Shown here: piece after piece, positions 26,360 through 34,628 of the stretch
Layout of the letters: each line of letters opens with the position of its first letter
How positions within the stretch are numbered: the first letter of the stretch is position 1
NCBI GenBank assembly: GCA_036403235.1
Contig: DASWRI010000007.1
Location: 1 to 64,000 of the forward strand
Length of the DNA: 64,000 nt
Direction of reading: 5' to 3'
Source: JBGTFE01 sp036403235
GTDB taxonomy: Bacteria > Acidobacteriota > Blastocatellia > Pyrinomonadales > Pyrinomonadaceae
Program-made: the position numbers and the translations under genes
Notes under the pieces: model-generated
The model's database searches: none
Seen by the model: only the letters and a program-made list of their open reading frames with translations
What the model was told of the DNA's origin: nothing

Positions 26360-27898
26360 TCAAATTAATTTATCGCGCTCGAGTTTCGCCAGATGCGCCG
26401 AAACGCTCATTACGGCCAGCGGAAATAAAAGCGGATTGAGATTTTCGTAAACTCTTCCGGCAATCTCTTCGGGCGTTGTCACGCCGCGCTGAAATGCTTC
26501 GAGAATTTGTTTTTCTCTCATCCTGCGATGCGAAATATATTCTTCGATTTTCGCGCGCGCGTCAAATACAGCCGCGCCGTGCGAGCCGCATAAGAAACGC
26601 AGGCCGGGCAGATTTTTCATTTTTTCGAGCGACGCGAGATAGTCCGACATATCGCCTTCGGGCGGCGCAATCAGAACCGTTCCCGCGCCGACGACATTGT
26701 CCGACGAAAGCAGAAAACCGAATTCCTCGTCGTAAAACGCGAGATGGCCGCGCGCGTGGCCGGGTGTGTGAAGCGCTTTTAGTTCAAACAAATTGCCTTC
26801 CGCATCCTTCAGACGAAAAACTTCTTCGTCTTCGATAAATCTTTCGATTTTTATTTCGTCGCCGAGGCTTTCCACCGTAATTTTGTGCGCCGCGATTGGA
26901 ACTTCCAGATTGAATTTTTCAAGCAGATGTTTTTTCAGAGCCGTTTCGCCGCCCGTGTGGTCTTTGTGAAGATGCGAGACGATGATTTCGCGGCACACGC
27001 TTCCCTTTTCGATGAAAGAATCAATCAGCTCGAACAATCTGCGATGTTCCGATTCGATTTTTGAAGCGGCGTCGATGACGACGAATTCCGCTCTTCCGAC
27101 GATAAAACAATTCGTGTGCGTCGCGGGCGGTAAAGTTTCGGTTTTTAAGGGAAAACATAGAACGCGCGGGTTAAATTCGATATGATGAATGTCGCCGCCG
27201 AGCGTCTGCGATTTTTCGAGGAGAATTTTACTACAGAAACTCAGAGACCCGGAGATTTTTATTATTTCTTTTTTCTCTGTGTCTCCGTTTTCCTGTGGTG
27301 AAATATTCTTTAATTCCTGAAGCGAAATCAAAACCGGCGGCGAGATTAAAACCGTCGAGTCTTTCCAGCGATTCAAAGCTTCGCCCGGCTCGATAAATTC
27401 GACGTTTTGCAGCTCCGTGATGGCGGCGTAAGGCGTTTGTTTAGCGGGGCAAACAGCGATAAAAAATCTCGTTTTAAATCGAACGGGCGAAAATTGCGGA
27501 GTCGTCCAAAAGCCCGTGTAGAAAAAATCTCCGGCGTCAATCGACAAATTCCAATCGGCGAGAATTTCTTTGAAAGCGTTTCTGCCGGAAATCAAATCGT
27601 CGTGCAGGGAGGCGCGCTGGCCTTTTGTCAGTTTTTCGCCGCCTCTGACAAGCAAAACGCCCGTTTCCTCAAAACATTCGCGCACGGCGGTCGCGATGTA
27701 TTTTTCAAATTCTTCGCCTTTGCCGTTTTTTATCTCGATTTCCGCGTCTGCCGCCTCGAACTTTCCGCCCGGAAAAGCGTGCCAGCCGCCGAGGAAAGCT
27801 AATTTCGGATTGCGCTGCGCCCAGAGAACACGGCTGAAATCCTGATTTAAGAGAATGATGGCCGAAGCATCTCTCGGCGTCGCTGGTTTTTGATTCAC
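26360..27898 (-). CDS. NUDIX hydrolase / metallo-beta-lactamase fusion
   Basis: 512 residues. The N-terminal NUDIX domain (about 8-190) carries AVRECFEETGVLL (71-83), the core of the NUDIX box, after GGWHAFPGGKFE. The C-terminal metallo-beta-lactamase domain (about 235-440) has SHLHKDHTGG with the zinc-binding HxHxDH at 309-314, then HTPGHARGHL and a winged-helix tail like that of LACTB2-type proteins. NUDIX parts hydrolyse nucleoside-diphosphate-linked compounds and the MBL part hydrolyses esters or RNA; the joint substrate is unknown. Residues 200-223, in the linker, are encoded by a palindromic repeat of intergenic type (27231-27301) that stays in frame. Confidence 0.9.
   Translation of the reverse strand: MNQKPATPRDASAIILLNQDFSRVLWAQRNPKLAFLGGWHAFPGGKFEAADAEIEIKNGKGEEFEKYIATAVRECFEETGVLLVRGGEKLTKGQRASLHDDLISGRNAFKEILADWNLSIDAGDFFYTGFWTTPQFSPVRFKTRFFIAVCPAKQTPYAAITELQNVEFIEPGEALNRWKDSTVLISPPVLISLQELKNISPQENGDTEKKEIIKISGSLSFCSKILLEKSQTLGGDIHHIEFNPRVLCFPLKTETLPPATHTNCFIVGRAEFVVIDAASKIESEHRRLFELIDSFIEKGSVCREIIVSHLHKDHTGGETALKKHLLEKFNLEVPIAAHKITVESLGDEIKIERFIEDEEVFRLKDAEGNLFELKALHTPGHARGHLAFYDEEFGFLLSSDNVVGAGTVLIAPPEGDMSDYLASLEKMKNLPGLRFLCGSHGAAVFDARAKIEEYISHRRMREKQILEAFQRGVTTPEEIAGRVYENLNPLLFPLAVMSVSAHLAKLERDKLI
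27231..27301. repeat. ACCACAGAGACACGGAG-type palindrome inside a coding frame
   Basis: CTACAGAAACTCAGAGACCC (from 27231) and, reversed, TCACCACAGGAAAACGGAGA (from 27301) are two degenerate copies of one word in opposite orientation. Similar words sit in the non-coding gap at 37934-38010. Here the 71 bp element encodes the linker of the NUDIX-MBL protein without a stop. Confidence 0.75.
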
Positions 27899-27917
27899 AC
27901 GGAAATTTTAACGTAAG

Positions 27918-28017
27918 AACAGGACACGGATAAAACGGATTAGGCGGATTTTCACGAATAAAATTAAAAATAAAATCCGTGAAAATCTGTTTTATCCGTT
28001 GAATCCGTGTCCTGTTT
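27918..28017. repeat. long imperfect palindrome of GGATTAGGCGGATT words
   Basis: The sequence from 27918 (AACAGGACACGGATAAAACG) is answered by GTTGAATCCGTGTCCTGTTT ending at 28017. Roughly 40-nt arms differ at a handful of positions. It fills the gap between the pirin gene and the NUDIX-MBL gene, both on the minus strand. The element at 28810-28918 uses the same words. Confidence 0.82.
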
Positions 28018-28019
28018 TT

Positions 28020-28718
28020 TTAATTCAAATCGAACAATAAAAATTCGGTTTCGTCTTCGAGCGCGCGGATTTTCAGAAGATTTTCTTCGCTGATGGCCGC
28101 GCCGTCGCTCTGGTTTAGAAATTCGCCGTTTACTTCGAGCGAGCCTTTGACGACCTGAATCCAGGCGTGCCGGTTTCCGGCAAGCTCGTGAGAAACTTCT
28201 TCGTCCGCCGAAAGAATTGAAGAATAAAGATTTACGTCCTGATGAATCGTCACCGAACCGTCATCGCCGCCGCGCGAGGCAACGAGCTTCAATTTTCCTT
28301 TTTTCTCATCGGGCGCAAAGAATTTCTGCTCGTAACCGGGTTTTAGGTTGTCTTCTTCGGGCAAAATCCATATTTGCAGAAGATGCGTTTTATCGGTTTC
28401 CGAGCTGTGCTCGCTGTGCTGAACGCCCGTTCCGGCGGTCATTCGCTGAACTTCGTTCGGGCGAATCGCCGTGCCGTTTCCCATCGAATCCTTATGCGAA
28501 AGGTCGCCGGAAATCATGTATGTGATAATTTCCATATCGCGGTGACCGTGCGCCGGAAAGCCTTGTTTCGGTTCGATATAATCTTCGTTTATCACGCGCA
28601 AATCGCGGAATCCCATAAATCTCGTATCGTAATAAGTGTTGAATGAAAACGTGTAATGCGTGTCGAGCCAGCCGTAATTGGCGTGCCCTCTGTCTTCGCT
28701 TCGTCTGATTTTAATCAT
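28020..28718 (-). CDS. pirin family protein
   Basis: 232 residues, bicupin fold. The N-terminal cupin has the metal site HGHRDMEIITY and QHSEHSS, as in pirins with quercetin dioxygenase activity (YhhW type), and the family start IRRSEDRGHANYGWLDTHYT is clear. Bacterial pirins are iron-binding enzymes or redox-responsive regulators; which applies here cannot be seen. It lies between two long palindromes (27918-28017 and 28810-28918). Confidence 0.94.
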   Translation of the reverse strand: MIKIRRSEDRGHANYGWLDTHYTFSFNTYYDTRFMGFRDLRVINEDYIEPKQGFPAHGHRDMEIITYMISGDLSHKDSMGNGTAIRPNEVQRMTAGTGVQHSEHSSETDKTHLLQIWILPEEDNLKPGYEQKFFAPDEKKGKLKLVASRGGDDGSVTIHQDVNLYSSILSADEEVSHELAGNRHAWIQVVKGSLEVNGEFLNQSDGAAISEENLLKIRALEDETEFLLFDLN

Positions 28719-28809
28719 TTCTTTCTCCTTCGTTATTTATAGAATACAAGGAAACAGGCGCGCTGTAATCATCAATCGCGGCGAGATTTTTCTCATGCTT
28801 TCGGGTGAG

Positions 28810-28918
28810 AAGATTTAAGAATCGCCCGCAGATGAACACAGATTAGGCGAATTTTCACGGATAATTTTGAAATAAATCCGTACTAATCCGCTAAATCCGC
28901 CTCATCTGCGGGTGATTC
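28810..28918. repeat. long imperfect palindrome after the LuxR-type regulator gene
   Basis: The left part (from 28810, AAGAATCGCCCGCAGATGAA) pairs with the right part (CCGCCTCATCTGCGGGTGAT ending near 28915), with GGATT/AATCC words between. It touches the stop codon of the regulator gene at 28920. It is the second copy of the family at 27918-28017. Confidence 0.8.
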
Positions 28919-28919
28919 T

Positions 28920-29549
28920 TTACAAATCCATACGGACAAGCCCGCGCCGGATAGCCAGCGTCGCGGCGGACGTTCGGTCGGAGACGCCGAGCTTGTCGAA
29001 GATGTTTTTGACGTGAGTTTTGATTGTGTTTTCCGAAACGTCCAAATCGTAAGCGATTTCCTTGTTCGCCTTCCCGGCGACAATGCGGTTTAAGATGCGC
29101 GTTTCGGTTGGCGTCAGTTCTTCCTGAAAGAGATTTTCGCTCAAAATCGCGGCGACTTCTGGCTGAATGTATTTTTTGCCCGCCTGGACGAAACGAATCG
29201 CTTTTATCAATTCATTTTCCGAAACGTCTTTGCAGATATACGAGCTTGCGCCGCGTTTGAGCGCTTTGCTGATTTCCGCGTCGCCCGCGCTGTCAGCCAG
29301 AACGATGATTTTCGCCTGTTTGTTTTCCGAAAAATAATCTCCGAGAACGTCAATCGCGCACGCGTCGGGCAGGCGCAGACTCAAAATCGTGATGTCGGGC
29401 GTCAAGCGTTTGAAAAGCTCGAAGCCTTCCACGCCGTTGGCCGCTTCGCCGACGATTTTGAAATCGTCGTTTGCTTCGAGAATTGTTTTTAGCCCGACTC
29501 TCGTGAGCGTCTGATTTTCGATTAACAAAACGCGGATAGGATTCTGCAT
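28920..29549 (-). CDS. LuxR/NarL-type response regulator with degenerate receiver
   Basis: 209 residues: a receiver domain (1-120) and a C-terminal LuxR-type helix-turn-helix (LTPTETRILNRIVAGKANKE through SENTIKTHVKNIFDKLGV). In the receiver, the place of the phosphorylated Asp is Ser57 (PDITILSLRLP), and the usual acidic pair is Glu11-Asn12. Ordinary phosphorylation is therefore unlikely, and it may respond to ligand binding or act constitutively. No histidine kinase gene adjoins. The gene for a small membrane protein ends 9 bp upstream on the same strand. Confidence 0.9.
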   Translation of the reverse strand: MQNPIRVLLIENQTLTRVGLKTILEANDDFKIVGEAANGVEGFELFKRLTPDITILSLRLPDACAIDVLGDYFSENKQAKIIVLADSAGDAEISKALKRGASSYICKDVSENELIKAIRFVQAGKKYIQPEVAAILSENLFQEELTPTETRILNRIVAGKANKEIAYDLDVSENTIKTHVKNIFDKLGVSDRTSAATLAIRRGLVRMDL

Positions 29550-29558
29550 TTTCTAATC

Positions 29559-29939
29559 TTAGCGAAAACGGCTGGATAAATGAAAGAAGGTTCCGGCCAA
29601 AGTCGCGTATAAGCCGAAACGGCTCAAATCGGAAAAATGATTGAGCGAGTAAGTTTCATAAAAAAAGGCGTAGACGAGCAAAACACTTCCTATCATCAAA
29701 AGCGCCGAGCCGAATATTTGCAGATATTTGCGCCACGCCTGCGGCGAGATTTGCAGATAAAGTCCGAGAACGATGTGGATAAAGCTCGAAAGCAGAATAT
29801 AGATGTGACGCGAGCGCATCAAAAGGCGAAATTCCTGCGAGATTATTTCCTTGTCGGGAAAATCGGCGCGCATAAATCTTCCCGTGACGAGAAACGCGAT
29901 GAAAACGATTATTCCGAAAAGCAGATGTGCGCGCGGCAT
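29559..29939 (-). CDS. small four-helix membrane protein
   Basis: 126 residues if started at MPRAHLLFGIIVF (29939); a 20-codon longer frame begins with a non-membrane stretch. Hydrophobic segments lie near residues 4-18, 44-62, 70-90 and 98-118, so it is probably an inner membrane protein. I do not recognise the family. It precedes the LuxR-type regulator gene by 9 bp and is probably in one operon with it. Confidence 0.7.
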   Translation of the reverse strand: MPRAHLLFGIIVFIAFLVTGRFMRADFPDKEIISQEFRLLMRSRHIYILLSSFIHIVLGLYLQISPQAWRKYLQIFGSALLMIGSVLLVYAFFYETYSLNHFSDLSRFGLYATLAGTFFHLSSRFR

Positions 29940-30059
29940 ATTGTTTAGTTTTTGAAAATTGATTTTTGTGATTTTGCCACGAATATTTATAATTTGCACG
30001 GACGAATATTTTATTTTGTTATAAAATCAATATAAACCAATCATTTTAGGAGAAAATGT

Positions 30060-30344
30060 ATGTATCTGATTCGCAACATTTTTAAATGCAAACCCGGAAA
30101 AGCGAAGAATTTAATCGACAGCTTTCAAAAATCGATGTCGCTGATGGAGGACGTCAAGCATCGCATTCTGGTTGATTACGTCGCAGATTTTTGGACGGTC
30201 GTGCTCGAAATCGAAACCGAAGACATCGCCGGCTACGAGCGGCAGCTGAGCGAATACGGCTCGCGCGCCGACGTGCAGGAAGCGATGAGCGGTTATATGG
30301 ATTCGGTCGAAAGCGGCCGGCGCGAGATTTTCCGCATCGTCTGA
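30060..30344 (+). CDS. small ferredoxin-like-fold protein, function unknown
   Basis: 94 residues: MYLIRNIFKCKPGKAKNLID at the start, then VVLEIETEDIAGYERQL, and an acidic end. The pattern fits a dimeric alpha/beta barrel as in NIPSNAP or antibiotic-monooxygenase-like proteins, but no catalytic residue is evident. A TATAAAAT-like box (near 30020) and an AGGAG ribosome site precede the ATG. Confidence 0.75.
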   Translation: MYLIRNIFKCKPGKAKNLIDSFQKSMSLMEDVKHRILVDYVADFWTVVLEIETEDIAGYERQLSEYGSRADVQEAMSGYMDSVESGRREIFRIV

Positions 30345-30404
30345 AACCTGCAAAGCGAAATTTTTCTTTTATTTTTTTACCGTAATTTGTTATGAGGTAA
30401 CGGG

Positions 30405-31604
30405 ATGAAGCTGTGCACCGGAGTCTTAATTTTCCTTTGTTTATCCGTCATTTCCTTGAACGCGCAAAATATTTCAAAAAACGATAATTTCGACGAGGCT
30501 TATAAAAAATTCAAAGCGTTTTACGAGCAGGAATTGAAACAGGCGGGCGTTGTCGGGAGCAGTTTTGTTTTTTTGAAGGACAACCAAATTCTTGCCGAAG
30601 ATTTTTACGGCTCGGCGAATCTCGAAAAAAATCAAAAAGTCGACCGCGACACGATTTATCACTGGGCGTCGAACACAAAGCCTTTTACGGGAATCGCGAT
30701 TATGCAGCTGCGCGACCGCGGATTGTTAAAGCTCGACGACGCGGCCGTTAAATATCTGCCCGAGCTAAAAGCGGTTCACAATCCGTTCGGCGACATGAGC
30801 GACATCACGATTCGAAATCTTCTGAATCATTCGGCGGGCTTTCGCAATTCGACTTTTCCGTACAAAAACGGCAAAGACTGGCAGCCGTTCGAGCCGACCA
30901 AATATTCGCAGGTCGAAGCGATGCTGCCGTTTACGGAAATTCTTTTTAAGCCGGGAAGCAAATTCAGCTATTCAAATCTCGGCATCGTTTTTCTCGGCCA
31001 GATTATCGAACGTCTGACCGGCGACGATTACGAAGTTTATGTCGACAAGAATATCTTAAAGCCGCTCGAAATGTATCGAAGCTATTTCGACACGACGCCG
31101 TATCATCTGCTCAAATATCGCTCGCACAGCTACTACATCGAAGACGGCAAGCGAACGGAAGGACGATTTGACGCCGATTCGGGAATTACGGTTTCAAACA
31201 GCGGTTTGAATTCGCCGCTGACGGATATGACCAAATATCTCAATTTTCTGATTGGAGATTCCGCTAAAAAAGAAATCTACGACGGAATTTTGAAGCGCTC
31301 GACGCTTGAAGAAATGTTTCAATCGACGATTCCAGCACCGGTTGACGCCAACGGGAACGCCGGATTTACAACCGATATCGGCTTGATTTTCTTTTTGGAC
31401 AAACGCGGCGAAGAAACTTATTTCGGCCACGGCGGCGACCAGAACGGATTTATCAGCTACATCGAATTCAATTTGAAAAAACGCACGGCTTCAATCTTGG
31501 TTTTTAATACCAACATCATTTTGCCCGACAATACGCCGCTTGAAAAAGATACGGTCGCGAAGCTTCGAAAGGCCGTACGAGAGCTGCACGACAGTTTCCG
31601 GTAA
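30405..31604 (+). CDS. beta-lactamase-family serine hydrolase (class C type)
   Basis: 399 residues with a signal peptide (1-20). The Ser-x-x-Lys motif is Ser89-Asn-Thr-Lys92 in HWASNTKPFTG; the Tyr-x-Asn motif is in FSYSNLGIVFLG; a late HGG is in FGHGGDQNGF. The fold covers D-Ala-D-Ala carboxypeptidases, esterases and class C beta-lactamases; the exact role cannot be told. It is exported and begins 60 bp after the 94-residue protein gene. Confidence 0.92.
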   Translation: MKLCTGVLIFLCLSVISLNAQNISKNDNFDEAYKKFKAFYEQELKQAGVVGSSFVFLKDNQILAEDFYGSANLEKNQKVDRDTIYHWASNTKPFTGIAIMQLRDRGLLKLDDAAVKYLPELKAVHNPFGDMSDITIRNLLNHSAGFRNSTFPYKNGKDWQPFEPTKYSQVEAMLPFTEILFKPGSKFSYSNLGIVFLGQIIERLTGDDYEVYVDKNILKPLEMYRSYFDTTPYHLLKYRSHSYYIEDGKRTEGRFDADSGITVSNSGLNSPLTDMTKYLNFLIGDSAKKEIYDGILKRSTLEEMFQSTIPAPVDANGNAGFTTDIGLIFFLDKRGEETYFGHGGDQNGFISYIEFNLKKRTASILVFNTNIILPDNTPLEKDTVAKLRKAVRELHDSFR

Positions 31605-31671
31605 AATTTTCAGCCGTAAATTTTCCGGCCTTTCAGCAACAAAAATCGTTTTTCGCAACATCATAGACGTT

Positions 31672-32097
31672 ATGAAAAAATTTTTGTTTTTATTGATTCT
31701 GTCTTTGTGTTTTTCCGTTTCGATGAAAGCGCAGGACGCGGAGAAAGACGCGGTCAAACGCGTCGTCGAAACATATCTTTTTTCCGAAAACGACGCCGAG
31801 CGCAGGCAGATGCTTTTCGACGAAGCCAAAATCTTTTCGATTAATCCGGCAGACGGTCAAATTTACGGAAAATCTTTCACAAAGGCTAAAAAACCGCCGA
31901 AAGGGACGGTAATCGTCGCCTTGCAAAAAGTTATCAGCATCGACGTTTTCGAAAACGCGGCGAGCGTGAAAGTCGAAACCGACCTTTCATATCGCGACAT
32001 AAAAGTTCCGAAACATTATCAATTCATATCGCTTTTGAAACCGGGCGGCGCGTGGAAAATCGTCAGCATTTTGATGCCGAATCAGACATCGAAATAA
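31672..32097 (+). CDS. secreted lumazine-binding/NTF2-like protein
   Basis: 141 residues from the ATG at 31672, where a signal peptide begins (KKFLFLLILSLCFSVSMKAQ). The mature part reads AVKRVVETYLFSEN, FSINPADGQIYGKSF, VALQKVISIDVFENAASVKV and HYQFISLLKPGGAWKIVSIL, the pattern of putative lumazine-binding NTF2-like proteins. It probably binds a small ligand outside the cytoplasm. It lies 67 bp after the serine hydrolase gene and may share its transcript. Confidence 0.82.
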   Translation: MKKFLFLLILSLCFSVSMKAQDAEKDAVKRVVETYLFSENDAERRQMLFDEAKIFSINPADGQIYGKSFTKAKKPPKGTVIVALQKVISIDVFENAASVKVETDLSYRDIKVPKHYQFISLLKPGGAWKIVSILMPNQTSK

Positions 32098-32103
32098 GCG
32101 GCT

Positions 32104-32601
32104 TTACGAAACGCCTTTGCTCGCGTCCCAGCTTTTCTGGAGTTTTCTGAGCAAAACGATTTGCCCGCCGTGATGCGCGTTGTGCGTGTTGACGTGCGAG
32201 ATGAGCGTGCTCCAGAGCGCTTTGTTCGTCGCCGAAACTGCTTCGTCAAATTTTGTTTCGTCCGCCGCTTCGAGCAAATTTCGCCATTCGCTCATGACCG
32301 AATCGAATCTTTCAATCTCCGCCCGCCACGCTTCTTCCGAAATGTTTTCGGCGCTCGAAAAAGTCTCGTCATTGTCGTTTGTCGGATAAACGTAATCGAT
32401 TCCCTGAAAGCGTTTTAGATAAGCTTCGTTATAAAAATTAAGATGGTGAACAATTTCCCAAATCGAATTGTCCGCGTTTTCGGGTTTCCACGCGGCCTGC
32501 TCCGCCGTTAGATTTTTGAGCGCATTTTTCAATGCGACAAACCAGCCGTTTTCGTCGTAGCAGGCGGTAAATTGTTCGAGCAGAATTTCTTTTGTCGTCA
32601 T
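32104..32601 (-). CDS. DinB family protein
   Basis: 165 residues, four-helix bundle of the DinB/YfiT metalloenzyme-like family. Candidate metal ligands are His in EIVHHLNFYNE and the two His in HVNTHNAHHGGQ. Family members include thiol-dependent hydrolases and transferases. The ATG overlaps the transketolase stop by one base (TAATG), so translation is coupled to tkt. Confidence 0.92.
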   Translation of the reverse strand: MTTKEILLEQFTACYDENGWFVALKNALKNLTAEQAAWKPENADNSIWEIVHHLNFYNEAYLKRFQGIDYVYPTNDNDETFSSAENISEEAWRAEIERFDSVMSEWRNLLEAADETKFDEAVSATNKALWSTLISHVNTHNAHHGGQIVLLRKLQKSWDASKGVS

Positions 32602-34628
32602 TACAATAATTTCTTCGCTTTTTTTATTACATTCTCGACCGTAAAGCCGTAATCACGGAAAACGTCTTCGCCCGGAGCGCTCGCGCCGAATTTATCGACC
32701 GCCAGCGTGTCGCCCGCATCACCCGTGTATTTTGCCCAGCCTAACGACACGCCCGCTTCGATTGAAAGCCGCGCCCGTATTTTTGAAGGCAGCACTTCTT
32801 CTTTGTATTTCGCGTTTTGTGCGTCGAAAAATTTCCAGCAGGGCATCGAAACTACTCTGGTCGGCGTTCCTTCGGCATTTAATTTTTCTCTCGCTTCCAT
32901 CGCCAGACCGACTTCCGAGCCGGTCGCAATCAAAATCAGTTTCGGCGCGACGGATTTTCCGTTTTTATCTTCGGCTTCGGCTAAAACGTATGCGCCCTTG
33001 TGAAGCCCGCGCGCGTCGGCGAATTTTTTGCGGTCAATCACCATAACTTTCTGCCGCGAAAGAGCAAAAGCCGTCGGCGCGTTTTTGCTTTTCAGTGCCG
33101 CGCGCCAAGCTTCGCGCGTTTCGTGCGCGTCGCACGGGCGAATCACATTGAGATTCGGAATCGCGCGCAGTGCGGCGAGATGCTCGACCGATTGGTGCGT
33201 CGGGCCGTCTTCGCCGAGACCGATTGAATCGTGCGTGAAGATGAATAGAACCTGAATGTGCGAGAGCGCCGCGAGACGAATTGCCGGACGCATATAATCG
33301 GAAAAGGTCTGGAAAGTTCCGCCGTATGGAATGAGGCTGCCGTAAAGCGCCATACCGTTCATCGCCGACCCCATCGCGTGCTCGCGAATTCCGAAATGAA
33401 TGTTGCGCGCTTCGTATCTTCCCGGCTGAAAATCCTCTGAAGCCTTTATAAATGTGTTGTTTGAAGGCGTTAAATCGGCCGAGCCGCCGATTAATTGCGG
33501 AACGCGGTCGGCAATCGCGTTGATAACGTCGCCCGAATAGGCTCGCGTCGCTTTGCCCTCGGCATTGTCGAATTTCGGCAGAGCTTTTTCCCAGCCGTCG
33601 GGCAGCTCGTTTTTACGCGTGTCGCGCAGAATTTTGCCGAGCTCGGGATTTGCTTTTTCGTATTTTACAACCAGCGCTTCCCAATCTTTTTCGAGCTGCG
33701 CGCCCCGTTTGACGGCTTCGCGGAATTTGGCTAAAGCTTCCTTCGGAATATAAAACTGCTTGTTTTCGTCCCAGCCTAAGTTTCGTTTTGTTTCTTTGAC
33801 GGCTTCTTCGCCCGGCGCGTCCGAGTGCGCTTTCGACGTGCCCTGTTTCGGCATGCCGAAGCCGATAATCGTTTTGACGCGAATCAGTTTCGGCCTGTCC
33901 TTTATCTTCTGCGCGTCTTTTATCGCCTTTTCAATCGCCTTTAAATCGTTTCCGTCTTCGACCGTCAAAACCGCCCAGCCCATCGCTTCGAAACGCTTTG
34001 TTCTGTCTTCGGTAAACGCCAAATCGGTCGAGCCGTCAATCGTGATGTTGTTGTCGTCGTAGAGATATATCAGATTGGCGAGCTTTAAGTGCCCGGCCAA
34101 GCTTGCCGATTCGTAAGAGACGCCTTCCATTAAATCGCCGTCCGAGCAGATGCAGTAGATGTAATGGTCGATAACCGGAAATCCTTTTCGATTAAACAGC
34201 GCCGCGAGATGTGCCTGCGCGATTCCCATACCGACGCCGTTGGCAAAACCCTGTCCGAGCGGGCCGGTCGTAATTTCGACGCCCGGCGTCAGGATATTTT
34301 CGGGATGTCCCGGCGTTTTTGAATGAAGCTGGCGGAAATTTTTCAGTTCTTCGAGCGGCAGATTGTAGCCTGTCAGATGCAGCAAACTGTAAAGCAGCAT
34401 CGAGCCGTGTCCGGCGCTCAAAAGAAAGCGGTCGCGGTTAAACCATTTCGGATTTTTCGGATTATGGCGCAGAAATTTCGTCCACAAAACATAAGCCGCC
34501 GGCGCCATTCCGAGCGGCAGGCCCGGATGACCGGAATTCGCTTTCTGCACGGCATCGAGCGATAAAGTACGGATGGTATTGACGCAAAGTTGGTCTAAAT
34601 CAATTTTCGTTTTGGTTGCGGTTGTCAT
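32601..34628 (-). CDS. tkt: transketolase
   Basis: 675 residues. The thiamine diphosphate motif is CSDGDLMEGVSYESA to DDNNITIDG; the N-terminal HSGHPGLPLGMAPA and the Pyr-domain IRVKTIIGFGMPKQG are also clear, with GEDGPTHQSVEHLAALR near residue 470. It exchanges two-carbon units between sugar phosphates in the pentose phosphate pathway. It overlaps the kinase gene by ATGA and runs into DinB with a one-base overlap, giving a three-gene operon. Confidence 0.97.
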   Translation of the reverse strand: MTTATKTKIDLDQLCVNTIRTLSLDAVQKANSGHPGLPLGMAPAAYVLWTKFLRHNPKNPKWFNRDRFLLSAGHGSMLLYSLLHLTGYNLPLEELKNFRQLHSKTPGHPENILTPGVEITTGPLGQGFANGVGMGIAQAHLAALFNRKGFPVIDHYIYCICSDGDLMEGVSYESASLAGHLKLANLIYLYDDNNITIDGSTDLAFTEDRTKRFEAMGWAVLTVEDGNDLKAIEKAIKDAQKIKDRPKLIRVKTIIGFGMPKQGTSKAHSDAPGEEAVKETKRNLGWDENKQFYIPKEALAKFREAVKRGAQLEKDWEALVVKYEKANPELGKILRDTRKNELPDGWEKALPKFDNAEGKATRAYSGDVINAIADRVPQLIGGSADLTPSNNTFIKASEDFQPGRYEARNIHFGIREHAMGSAMNGMALYGSLIPYGGTFQTFSDYMRPAIRLAALSHIQVLFIFTHDSIGLGEDGPTHQSVEHLAALRAIPNLNVIRPCDAHETREAWRAALKSKNAPTAFALSRQKVMVIDRKKFADARGLHKGAYVLAEAEDKNGKSVAPKLILIATGSEVGLAMEAREKLNAEGTPTRVVSMPCWKFFDAQNAKYKEEVLPSKIRARLSIEAGVSLGWAKYTGDAGDTLAVDKFGASAPGEDVFRDYGFTVENVIKKAKKLL

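Noticed and set aside
27918..28918. Insertion sequence ends around pirin
   Set aside because: No transposase is present and the two repeats are each self-palindromic instead of forming one pair of terminal repeats.
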